NCBI GenBank assembly: GCA_007280145.1
Contig: QYPU01000040.1
Coordinates: 1 to 32,124 of the forward strand
From: Dehalococcoidia bacterium
GTDB taxonomy: Bacteria > Chloroflexota > Dehalococcoidia > GIF9 > UBA5629
DNA: 32,124 nt
Direction of reading: 5' to 3'
Shown here: positions 15,440 through 23,320 of the stretch, one piece after another
Position numbering within the stretch: the first letter of the stretch is position 1
How the letters are laid out: each line of letters begins with the position of its first letter
Translations under genes and position numbers: made by a program
The notes under the pieces: generated by a model
Database searches by the model: none
Seen by the model: only the letters and a program-made list of their open reading frames with translations
What the model was told of the DNA's origin: nothing

Positions 15440-16489
15440 TTAATACGAAAATGGCCACAAGCGGTAGTAGGCCTTAAAAATTTGCCACCGGTGCGCCAGT
15501 CCTCTGGGCTCAAAAGTTAAAAATAAAATAATCACCAACCCAAAAATAACCAGCATTAGCGGAGCCAGCAGGCTGCCAGCACCGGGGAAAATCGTAGACA
15601 ATGAAGAAAGAAACATGGCAAGGCCATTATTCAAAGCTGAAACGAATATCACCCCGAAGAAAACTCCAGTTATAGTGCCCAGACCTCCTATGATAATGTA
15701 TCCCAGATACCAGAAGGATTGAACCAGCGTGTAGCTGTCCGGTGTAATTACCCCGCGGGCATGAGCCGCCAGCGCTCCTCCGATACCAGCAAAAGCACAG
15801 CCTATAAAGAAGGCCAGCAGCTTATAGGCCGTCAAATGAATACCCATCACTTCAGCAGCTAAGTCATTGTCACGTATAGCAATAAAGGCCCGCCCCACAT
15901 TGGTCCTGACTATATTCTTAGCCACGTAGGTAGCTATAAGCAAAGCTATGAAGACAATGTAGAAGTAGCTCTGTGTGGTAGCAAACTCAATCCCCCCCAG
16001 CTTCGGAGCCGGCGCTGACATGCCAAAAGAGCCGCCGGTAACACTCGTCCAGTGTATTATAACGTACATAATGATAAACTGCGCCGCCAGTGTAGATATG
16101 ATGAGATAAAACCCCTTAAGCCTGATGGAAGTAAGTCCTACTAGCAATCCAACCAGTCCAGCAGCGATACCAGCAACAGGCACAGCAATCCAAAATGACA
16201 GCCCCGATTGTGAAACCAGGAGAGCTGAGCTATAAGCACCAACCGCTACAAATGCGGAATGGCCTACAGAGAGCTGTCCGCAGTATCCCGTCAGGATTTG
16301 TATTCCCAGTGCGGCAATGATAATGCTCATAGTCGTGATAATTACGGTAAGCATATAGGTACCAGTAAACAGGGGAATGCAAAGACCGAAAACGATGGCT
16401 GCAGCTAGCAATATCCATTGCAGCCGGGTCCTAACAATGGCCATATCCTGCTCGTAGGTCTCATTGAAGGTTCGGCAAGGCAGATGCAC
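15440..16489 (-). CDS. livM: LivM-type permease, cassette B
   Basis: 349-residue permease with about eight to ten hydrophobic segments. Landmarks are GYCGQLSVGHSAFVAVGAY (about 68-86) and coupling loop RAFIAIRDNDLAAEVMGIH followed by YKLLAFFIGCAFAGIGG. It ends normally (LTFEPRGLAHRWQ) and has no zinc-ribbon tail. The GTG at 16489 is kept because the FNETYEQDMAI segment before the internal ATG (16444) looks like the conserved opening of LivM proteins from acyl-CoA-ligase operons, and GAGAGG lies upstream; the shorter start cannot be excluded. livH ends three bases upstream. Confidence 0.9.
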   Translation of the reverse strand: MHLPCRTFNETYEQDMAIVRTRLQWILLAAAIVFGLCIPLFTGTYMLTVIITTMSIIIAALGIQILTGYCGQLSVGHSAFVAVGAYSSALLVSQSGLSFWIAVPVAGIAAGLVGLLVGLTSIRLKGFYLIISTLAAQFIIMYVIIHWTSVTGGSFGMSAPAPKLGGIEFATTQSYFYIVFIALLIATYVAKNIVRTNVGRAFIAIRDNDLAAEVMGIHLTAYKLLAFFIGCAFAGIGGALAAHARGVITPDSYTLVQSFWYLGYIIIGGLGTITGVFFGVIFVSALNNGLAMFLSSLSTIFPGAGSLLAPLMLVIFGLVIILFLTFEPRGLAHRWQIFKAYYRLWPFSY

Positions 16490-16492
16490 TTC

Positions 16493-17374
16493 TTATATCC
16501 TCTCTATTCTCTTTAGTCCAAAGATTCCGTAGGGCACAATCAGCAGTAGCACCAGCAAAATAACATACGGGATTACATCCTCAATACCAATTAACCAGGA
16601 ACCTAAATAAGCTGCGCCGAAGTGTTCGACTACACCCAGAATAATGCCCCCAATGAGAGCCCCAGGCACTGATTCCAAACCGCCGAGGATAACAGCCGGC
16701 AAGACTTTGAATCCGAAGTCATCAAGCGAATAGCCTACCGATAATATGGTGCCCACTATTATGCCGCCGACTGCAGCAGTTAGACTGGCAATAGCCCACG
16801 ACATTCCAAATACCCGCTTGACGCTTATGCCCACTGATTGGGCTACCTGTTGATTATCCTGGGTGGCTCTCATGGCAACGCCGATGCTGGTATACCTGAA
16901 AAACAGAATGAAGACAGCGAACAGGATGGCCGCTGCTACGAGAGACAAAGCGAAAATTGGCAACACATTTGCCCCCAATATATTGATTGGTTCCGCAGAG
17001 AGATAGGACGGAAGCGATTTGCTATAGACACCCCAGGCAATCAACACCACCCCTCGGAGCATGAGGTAGAGACCTATAGTAATCATAAGTATTGCCAGGT
17101 GGGACTGGCCAATCATACGGCGCAGAAATACAAACTCAATCAGCAACCCTATCGCAAAGGCAACTACCAGCGTTAAAATAATTGACACATAAAATGGCAA
17201 TCCAACCGTGATGCTTAAAAAATAACAAATATAGGCGCCAAGACACAGCAAGCTTCCCTGAGCTAGATTGAAAACGCCCGTGGCCTTGTATATGAGGACA
17301 AAGCCGAGAGCAACTATGCTGTACACAGCGCCAACCGCTATTCCAATAACCAGATGCTCTAATATAACACTCAT
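16493..17374 (-). CDS. livH: LivH-type permease, cassette B
   Basis: 293-residue permease with about eight hydrophobic segments. It opens with GIAVGAVYSIVALGFVLIY and VFNLAQGSLLCLGAY, has the coupling loop RATQDNQQVAQSVGIS and ends LLIVPYGIFGLKRIERI, all standard for LivH. Its ATG overlaps the stop of the acyl-CoA synthetase gene by four bases (ATGA), so ligase and permease are translationally coupled, strong evidence that they act on the same compound. Pairs with LivM just downstream. Confidence 0.92.
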   Translation of the reverse strand: MSVILEHLVIGIAVGAVYSIVALGFVLIYKATGVFNLAQGSLLCLGAYICYFLSITVGLPFYVSIILTLVVAFAIGLLIEFVFLRRMIGQSHLAILMITIGLYLMLRGVVLIAWGVYSKSLPSYLSAEPINILGANVLPIFALSLVAAAILFAVFILFFRYTSIGVAMRATQDNQQVAQSVGISVKRVFGMSWAIASLTAAVGGIIVGTILSVGYSLDDFGFKVLPAVILGGLESVPGALIGGIILGVVEHFGAAYLGSWLIGIEDVIPYVILLVLLLIVPYGIFGLKRIERI

Positions 17375-19314
17375 CTGTCTTCGTCCTCCACTGATGCAAT
17401 TTGAACCGCGGTTGTTATTGTAGCCGTTCTACCATCCCGGTAGGTAACCTTAGCCTCGGCAGTATATTCCATTTTGTCTCCGTACAGGGCTTCTATCATG
17501 TCCAGGTAACGCTGGCTAACTTCCTTTCGCCTCAACTTCCTCGTTCTGGTTAACTCAGCGTCATCGGCATCCAGCTCCTTGTGCAGTAAAGCAAACCTCC
17601 TTATCCTCTGCTTCTCAGGTAAACGCCTATTTATACCCACCACATCTTTTCTGATAAGGTCATAGACTTCCGGTTTCTGGGACAGGTCAACAAATGTGGT
17701 ATAGGGGATACGGTGCACCTCAGCCCATTTCCCCAGGTTGGGAAAATCAATACTAATTAGAGCACCGACAAACTCCTCATCATCACCAGTGATAACAGCA
17801 TCCCTGATATAAGGCGAGAATTTAAGCTTATTCTCGATATATGAAGGCGAGAAACCAGTCCCATCACTTAGAGTTCCGAGGTCAGCCAGCCTGTCAATAC
17901 ACACTAGATGACCCCGTTCCGTAATAAAGCCAGCATCACTGGTATGTACCCAACCCTGCTCATCAATAAGTTTTGCCGTAGCCTCAGGATTGTTATAGTA
18001 GCCAAGCATCTTCTGCGGGCCTCTCTCGAGAATTTCGCCATCTCCGGATATCCTCAGCTCGGTATAAGGCGTAGCCACCCCAGAGGTTTCAGAATCGATA
18101 TCACCTTTCATATGCATAGCTGTCGGTGTGCACTCAATCATTCCATACATCATTCGGGCATCAATCCCCAGAGCAACAAAGAAATCGAAAACTTCAGAAG
18201 CCATGGAAGCACCACCAATAAGCATAACCCTATTCCCTGAATAGGCCAGCCAGTCCTTGATTGGCCTAAATACTAGAAGATAACCGAGGGCATAGACCGC
18301 CCGCCAAAACAAATTCACCTTCTGATTATTGCGTTTCAGTTGAGCTATCTTGTAGCCAACAGGCATAAATAGCTGATAGACGAATCTCTTCAAAAAGCTG
18401 GCATCGGCAATCTTTACCTGCACGAAAGAGACCTCATTCTCCAGCAATCTTGGAACTGTTGATGCTTTCGTTGGCCCTACTTCTCTCACATCTACCGCCA
18501 CGGTTTCTGGCTCCTCGGGGAAATTCACCGTAGCGCCACCTTTTATGAATGCTGGTATAAGATATAAAAACTCAGCACCATAGGCGAGGGGAAAAGCCGA
18601 AACGAACTCATCACTCTCTCCAGTAAGTGGTAGCGTATCCCAACAGCGGCTCGCTGCTAGAACGCTCCGTGAGCAGTGCACTATCCCCTTCGGTAAACCT
18701 GTAGTTCCTGACGAATAGGTTAACATGACAGGGTCTTCTTCATCACTATTCTCAATAATCTGCTCTAACAGGCCAGGATGTTCCTTCTCATATTCTCTAC
18801 CAAGCTCCACCACTTTATCAAAACGCATCAGAATAGGGTCATCATAGAATCTGAGCCCCTTCGGGTCCCAATATATTACCTTACTTATTGCCGGCACTTC
18901 CTCAATGATAGGCTTTTGCTCCTTGCCCTCCCTATCCCTGTACGGAAAGATAAGCTTGTCAACCTGCTCCTGGTCCTCAACAACCACAAAGGTGCTGCCA
19001 GACTGAGTGATGACATATTTTATTTCCTGGGGGCCAGAATCCTGGTAGGCACCGGTTGGGACACCTCCACAGCATATGGCAGCAAACTCGGCGAAATACC
19101 ATTCAGGCTCATTATCACCTATTATGGTAATCCTATCACCAGACTTAAACCCCAGGCTCATCAGCCCAAGAGCAAAATATTTGGACTGCTCCCACCACTC
19201 CTTCCATGTATAAGGCTGCCATACTCCAAAGTTCTTATAGCGCAGGGCTACCTTCTTGCTCCCATATTTATCACAGGTCTGCTTAAACAGCTTGGATATC
19301 GTATCCCCTGGCAT
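17371..19314 (-). CDS. Long-chain-type acyl-CoA synthetase (FadD15-like), cassette B
   Basis: 647-residue AMP-forming synthetase of the long-chain/FadD15-like branch, clearly a different family branch from the cassette A ligase. P-loop motif YSSGTTGLPKG at 200-210, YGMIECTP at 390-397 (most relatives have YGxTE), TSDAG at 458-462 (usually TGDxG), hinge DRLADLGTLSDG at 474-485, C-terminal lysine in RTRKLRRK (Lys593 or close by) and a roughly 50-residue tail after it. The YGMIE and TSDAG changes are conservative, so activity is likely. It probably activates an imported acid, since it sits between livG and livH. Despite the family name the substrate need not be a long-chain fatty acid; aromatic acids are activated by relatives in similar operons. 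Confidence 0.9.
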   Translation of the reverse strand: MPGDTISKLFKQTCDKYGSKKVALRYKNFGVWQPYTWKEWWEQSKYFALGLMSLGFKSGDRITIIGDNEPEWYFAEFAAICCGGVPTGAYQDSGPQEIKYVITQSGSTFVVVEDQEQVDKLIFPYRDREGKEQKPIIEEVPAISKVIYWDPKGLRFYDDPILMRFDKVVELGREYEKEHPGLLEQIIENSDEEDPVMLTYSSGTTGLPKGIVHCSRSVLAASRCWDTLPLTGESDEFVSAFPLAYGAEFLYLIPAFIKGGATVNFPEEPETVAVDVREVGPTKASTVPRLLENEVSFVQVKIADASFLKRFVYQLFMPVGYKIAQLKRNNQKVNLFWRAVYALGYLLVFRPIKDWLAYSGNRVMLIGGASMASEVFDFFVALGIDARMMYGMIECTPTAMHMKGDIDSETSGVATPYTELRISGDGEILERGPQKMLGYYNNPEATAKLIDEQGWVHTSDAGFITERGHLVCIDRLADLGTLSDGTGFSPSYIENKLKFSPYIRDAVITGDDEEFVGALISIDFPNLGKWAEVHRIPYTTFVDLSQKPEVYDLIRKDVVGINRRLPEKQRIRRFALLHKELDADDAELTRTRKLRRKEVSQRYLDMIEALYGDKMEYTAEAKVTYRDGRTATITTAVQIASVEDEDR

Positions 19315-19340
19315 TACTTAAACTCCCACCACTATGTGGC

Positions 19341-20132
19341 TCATGCTGCCGCTTTACCTAAATAAGCTTTAATAACATCAGGGTTGCCCTTGACCTCACT
19401 CGGCTTGCCCTCAGCAATCTTCCGCCCAAAATCAAGAACAACCACCCTGTCCGATATATCCATCACTACGCCCATGTCATGTTCAATAAGGACTATGGTG
19501 TTGACTCGCTCCTCATATATATCCAGAATGAACCTGGCCATATCCTCTTTCTCTTCCAGGTTCATTCCGGCCATAGGCTCATCCATTAAAAGCACCCTGG
19601 GCCCCAGGGCCAACGCCCTGCCTAGCTCGACTCTCTTGCGCAACCCATAAGGAACGGTACCCACGACCTGCTTTCTTATCGCCTCTATCTCCAGGAAATC
19701 AATAATATCTTCTATCGCCCTTCGCTGTTCAACTTCCTCCCGGTGGGTTCTACCCAAGTAAACACCACCCAGAATAGAACCAACAAGCCCGCCCGTCATA
19801 TAAAAATGCCTGCCAGCAAGCAGGTTATCCTGGACGCTCAATCCAGTAAACAACTCGATATTCTGAAACGTCCTGGCAATACCAAGCCCGGCAATTTTGT
19901 GGCTCTGCAGACGGGTAATATCCCGACCCTCAAAATAAATATTACCCTGCTGAGGGCGATAGAATCCGTTTATACAATTAAGAATACAGGTCTTACCAGC
20001 ACCATTGGGACCAATTATTGAGAGTATCTCACCTTCCCTGACATCCAGGCTAACATCAATCAGGGCATGAACCCCCCCAAAGCTAAGATGAAGGTGCTCC
20101 AGTTTTAACTTAGCTTTATCTTCTGAAACCAC
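19341..20132 (-). CDS. livG: LivG-type ABC transporter ATPase, cassette B
   Basis: 263-residue ATPase. Walker A GPNGAGKTC at 41-49 (final Thr replaced by Cys, next to the essential Lys-Thr), ARTFQNIELF Q-loop region at 86-95, LivG-type signature VPYGLRKRVELGRAL at 160-174, Walker B VLLMDEPM at 180-187, switch His218 in LIEHD. An insertion GGLVGSILGGVYLGRTHREE (114-133) is typical of LivG proteins. The GTG start at 20132 has AAGGAG six bases upstream. It is the first transporter gene after tetR in this operon. Confidence 0.92.
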   Translation of the reverse strand: MVSEDKAKLKLEHLHLSFGGVHALIDVSLDVREGEILSIIGPNGAGKTCILNCINGFYRPQQGNIYFEGRDITRLQSHKIAGLGIARTFQNIELFTGLSVQDNLLAGRHFYMTGGLVGSILGGVYLGRTHREEVEQRRAIEDIIDFLEIEAIRKQVVGTVPYGLRKRVELGRALALGPRVLLMDEPMAGMNLEEKEDMARFILDIYEERVNTIVLIEHDMGVVMDISDRVVVLDFGRKIAEGKPSEVKGNPDVIKAYLGKAAA

Positions 20133-20172
20133 TCAAGCTCCTTAATCTAAATAAGCTGCCGCACAAAGCAAG

Positions 20173-20853
20173 CTATTTAACACCTACGCTGGGATGTCTT
20201 TCTGTATCCTTACGGCTCCCGGCGGCTGCTCTTGTGTCTACCAGTATCGCCTTCAGGATAGATTCAGTCTGTTCTCTTATGTACTCCTCCAACGTGCAGC
20301 GTTTTCTCAAAAACCAGCGCCTGATTGCCCACATGTGGCCGAGAACAATTATGTTATGCGCCACCACCGTAGGATTATCAATCTTGAATTCCCCGGCTTC
20401 AACCCCCCACCTCAACAACTTCTCACAAGCAGCTACATCACGGGCTGCAGCATCAAGAACACGTCGTCGAGCATTTGAATCCAGGCCCTTTGTTTCTTGA
20501 TATGTAAAGAGGCACAGATTCTGGCCATCATCGATCAATCGGTAGTACATCTTAATAAACTCACGAAGGGCTTCTGTCGGGCTGATATCACCCAATCTAC
20601 TGGAGAAGCCCTCAACCACTTCTGATAGCCTGGATAACCCATCGTTGATAAACAAGTAGAGAATATCTTCTTTTGAACCAACATAGTGGTACAGGGCACC
20701 GATACTCATATTACAGGCTGCAGCCATTTCACGCATATTTGTTCGGTCATATCCCTTTTCCACAAACACCTTGGCCGCACCCTGAATTATCTGCATTCTG
20801 CGCAACTTGACTAAGGTCTCATCATGGCTGTAAGTGCGCATATCATCATTCAT
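20173..20853 (-). CDS. TetR-family transcriptional regulator heading cassette B
   Basis: 226-residue TetR protein. TetR domain about 14-62 with helix-turn-helix at about 38-57 (TNMREMAAACNMSIGALYHY), then KEDILYLF and a ligand domain containing YQETKGLD and MWAIRRWFLRKRCTLEEYI. ATG 20853 is chosen over a GTG at 20895 because the longer start would lie on the predicted transcription start and inside the operator. Its C-terminal half is nearly identical to the truncated gene at 10005-10370, including 95 identical nucleotides. livG follows 40 bp downstream, so it probably represses its own operon and is released by an acyl-CoA or acid ligand (inference). Confidence 0.88.
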   Translation of the reverse strand: MNDDMRTYSHDETLVKLRRMQIIQGAAKVFVEKGYDRTNMREMAAACNMSIGALYHYVGSKEDILYLFINDGLSRLSEVVEGFSSRLGDISPTEALREFIKMYYRLIDDGQNLCLFTYQETKGLDSNARRRVLDAAARDVAACEKLLRWGVEAGEFKIDNPTVVAHNIIVLGHMWAIRRWFLRKRCTLEEYIREQTESILKAILVDTRAAAGSRKDTERHPSVGVK

Positions 20854-20880
20854 ATGAAGCTCTTGCCCCCTGGTTAGTGT

Positions 20881-20898
20881 AGAGCGAACATTCACTCT
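20881..20898. promoter_or_regulatory. Candidate TetR operator, cassette B
   Basis: 18-bp near-perfect palindrome AGAGCGAACATTCACTCT: arms AGAG/CTCT and GAA/TTC pair, with one mismatch and a 2-bp centre. It starts a few bases downstream of the -10 box, over the expected transcription start, where a bound repressor would block initiation. Confidence 0.55.
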
Positions 20899-20902
20899 AT
20901 GT

Positions 20903-20931
20903 AGAATACTAAAACCTTAAAGTCTTGTCAA
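20903..20931 (-). promoter_or_regulatory. Sigma70-type promoter for cassette B
   Basis: Minus strand TTGACA (20926-20931), an exact 17-bp spacer, and TATTCT (20903-20908). It lies 50 bp ahead of the tetR start and reads into the whole cassette. This is the best promoter match in the window. Confidence 0.65.
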
Positions 20932-20970
20932 CGCATCTTCTCAGCATTAAGGGTTATTTAACACGCTCTT

Positions 20971-21771
20971 TTAGTCAGAGAATCGAGGCAGTCTCTTTTC
21001 TATAAAAGCCTGTACGCCTTCCTCCACATCCCCGGAAAGGCCAAGCCTTTCCACAAGCTCAGGTTCACACGGATACAGGTCAGCCATCTTCGACAATGAT
21101 GCTGCGTTAACTATCTTCTTGCATATCCTCACCGCCAAAGGGCCTTTGGTAGCAATCTTACCTACTAACTCGTGACAGGAACTCATCAACTGCTCTGGAG
21201 GCACAACCTTATTTACCAGTCCTATCCTCAGCGCCTCTTGAGCATTAACGTTATCGCAGGTCATAATCATTTCCTTAGTCTTCGATGGTCCTATCAAGGT
21301 AGTAAGGCGAGGAGTAGCCCCCCAGGTAAAGAAGATTCCCAGACTAGCTTCCGGGATACCAAAGACAGCGTTCTCAGAGGCAATTCTGAAATCGCAATTC
21401 ATAGTCAGGCAGAGTCCTGCCCCTACGGCGGCGCCATTGACCGCAGATATCGTTACTTGTTCCAGATTCTCCATCGTATGCATAAAATCATGCCCAAATA
21501 ACTGCCACAACCTTTCATTCGCCAGCTCAGGCCTGACATATCTTTCGTCCATCGCCTTTTTGGTAAACTCGACTCCGCAGGAGAAAGCCTTGCCTGCCCC
21601 GGTGAATATCACAAAACGCGTCTTTTGGTCTCCCCTCAACTCGGCCAACAGGTCTTTCAGCTCCAGGAGCATCTGCGTATTCATAGCATTCAGAATAGCA
21701 GGACGATTCAATGTCACCGTCGCCATATTGCCTGACTTTTCCACCAGCAATGTTTCGTATTGCATCTTCAT
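20971..21771 (-). CDS. Crotonase-family protein (enoyl-CoA hydratase/isomerase)
   Basis: 266-residue crotonase-fold protein acting on CoA thioesters. The two oxyanion-hole segments are visible, AFSCG (about 62-66) and NGAAVGAGLCLTMNCD (about 112-127). The second acidic residue is present in FGIPEASLG (Glu141), but the position of the first catalytic Glu of true hydratases (usually GGGCEL) is Cys-Leu here, so isomerase or another crotonase activity such as PaaG-like is more likely than hydration. Start is uncertain: ATG 21771 (or 21765) lacks a good ribosome site, and a TTG at 21813 overlapping nuoN is possible. It lies 31 bp after nuoN and is probably read from the nuo transcript; it may process CoA esters made by the downstream ligases. 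Confidence 0.88.
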   Translation of the reverse strand: MKMQYETLLVEKSGNMATVTLNRPAILNAMNTQMLLELKDLLAELRGDQKTRFVIFTGAGKAFSCGVEFTKKAMDERYVRPELANERLWQLFGHDFMHTMENLEQVTISAVNGAAVGAGLCLTMNCDFRIASENAVFGIPEASLGIFFTWGATPRLTTLIGPSKTKEMIMTCDNVNAQEALRIGLVNKVVPPEQLMSSCHELVGKIATKGPLAVRICKKIVNAASLSKMADLYPCEPELVERLGLSGDVEEGVQAFIEKRLPRFSD

Positions 21772-21802
21772 CTCAAAACTATATTCAAAGGAAAGCAAAA
21801 TT

Positions 21803-23272
21803 TTAAGAGCCAAAAATCCTGGCGGCAGCTTCAGCTATGCCAATAAAACAACCGGGGACAACACCTAAAAGTAAGACGAAAAGGCAGCAGAGAAACAGGG
21901 CGGTACGCAGAGCCCACGATGAAGGCACTTTTCCCTCCGAGGCTGGGGCCTCTAACCACATGACCTTGACCACCCTGAAGTAGTAGTAAGCCGAGATACA
22001 ACTGTTTATCACACCTATGATTACCAACCACAGTAAGCCGTGATGTATTGCCCCACTGAAAATGTAAATCTTGGCGATAAGCCCCGCCGTAGGTGGCAAG
22101 CCAGTCAATGAAACCAGGCAAAGAGTCAAAGCCAAAGCAAGCAACGGCGCCCGCTTGCCCATCCCGGCATAATCATCAATCATATCGCTATCAATCCTGT
22201 TGGAAATAGCGATAATAGCAATAAAAGCGCCAAGATTTGTAACTGCATAGCTCGCCAGGAAGAAAAGCAGTCCACTCTGCCCCAGGGCATCAGTACCCGC
22301 CGCCATCCCCACTGTAGCCAACCCCACCATAAGGTAGCCAGCCTGAGCTATGCTAGAATAACCGAACAGTCGCTTGATGTTGGTCTGAACGATAGCCACC
22401 ACATTACCCACCGTCATAGTAATGGCACTCAAGACAGCAAATAGCATTCCCCAATCGAGGCTGAGCCAGACTGGAGCACCAAAGGTGACAAAGAAAACAC
22501 GGAGAACAACAGCAAAGCCAGCAGCTTTACTAGCTACGGAAAGGTAGGCAGTAATGGGCGTTGGTGCACCCTCATAAACATCAGGCACCCACATCTGGAA
22601 GGGGACACAGGCAATTTTGAAGCCAAAGCCAGCAATTAAAAGGATAATGCCCAAAAGCAGAGCTGGACTCTCCAAAAGGCCAGCGATAGGCAGCCCCTGA
22701 ATGACATCAGCAATGCATATCAAGCAAGTATGCCCGGTAAGCCCAAAGACCAGAGCCATACCATAAAGCAGTACCGCTGAGGCAACAGCGCCCACAAGCA
22801 AGTATTTCAACCCGGCTTCAGTCGACTTCTGGTCCTTCAAAAAGCTTGCCAGTACATAAAGCGAAATGCTGCTTAGCTCCAGAGCAACATAGATTGAAAT
22901 CAGGTCAGTAGCTGCTGCCATCAACATCATGCCAAAGGTAGAGAGCAACACCAATGCATAATATTCACCTTGAAATCTCTCAAATTTGCTCACATAGTCC
23001 TGTGATGCCAGTATGACCAGGCCGGCCGCTACCAGAAGCAATAATTTGAAGAAAAGAGCAAAACGGTCAACTGCTACCATGCCATAGAAGATATCAACAG
23101 TGGGTGCTCCCCACATCAGCAGCGTGAAACCAGCCGAAACTATCAAGCCAGCAATGCTGACACCAGCCAGAACCTTCTTCTGTTTGATAAACAGGTCAAG
23201 CAGAATCACCAGCAAGGCGAAACCCAGCAGGCTAAGTTCCGGCATTATTAACTGAAGCTCACTAATTATCAT
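21803..23272 (-). CDS. nuoN: NADH-quinone oxidoreductase subunit N
   Basis: About 489 residues, some 13-14 membrane segments, antiporter-like subunit of complex I. Conserved proton-path signatures are ALELSSISLYVLA with the membrane Glu, then FQMWVPDVYEGAPTPITAY and ASKAAGFAV with the key Lys. The start could be the ATG at 23272 or the adjacent TTG at 23275; GGAG lies about ten bases upstream. It is the last nuo gene, 48 bp after nuoM, and closes the order A-B-C-D-H-I-J-K-L-M-N. Confidence 0.95.
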   Translation of the reverse strand: MIISELQLIMPELSLLGFALLVILLDLFIKQKKVLAGVSIAGLIVSAGFTLLMWGAPTVDIFYGMVAVDRFALFFKLLLLVAAGLVILASQDYVSKFERFQGEYYALVLLSTFGMMLMAAATDLISIYVALELSSISLYVLASFLKDQKSTEAGLKYLLVGAVASAVLLYGMALVFGLTGHTCLICIADVIQGLPIAGLLESPALLLGIILLIAGFGFKIACVPFQMWVPDVYEGAPTPITAYLSVASKAAGFAVVLRVFFVTFGAPVWLSLDWGMLFAVLSAITMTVGNVVAIVQTNIKRLFGYSSIAQAGYLMVGLATVGMAAGTDALGQSGLLFFLASYAVTNLGAFIAIIAISNRIDSDMIDDYAGMGKRAPLLALALTLCLVSLTGLPPTAGLIAKIYIFSGAIHHGLLWLVIIGVINSCISAYYYFRVVKVMWLEAPASEGKVPSSWALRTALFLCCLFVLLLGVVPGCFIGIAEAAARIFGS

Positions 23273-23320
23273 CAAACTAAACCACTCCGGCTAAAAAGTA
23301 TCCTGTCTCTATCATCTTCA

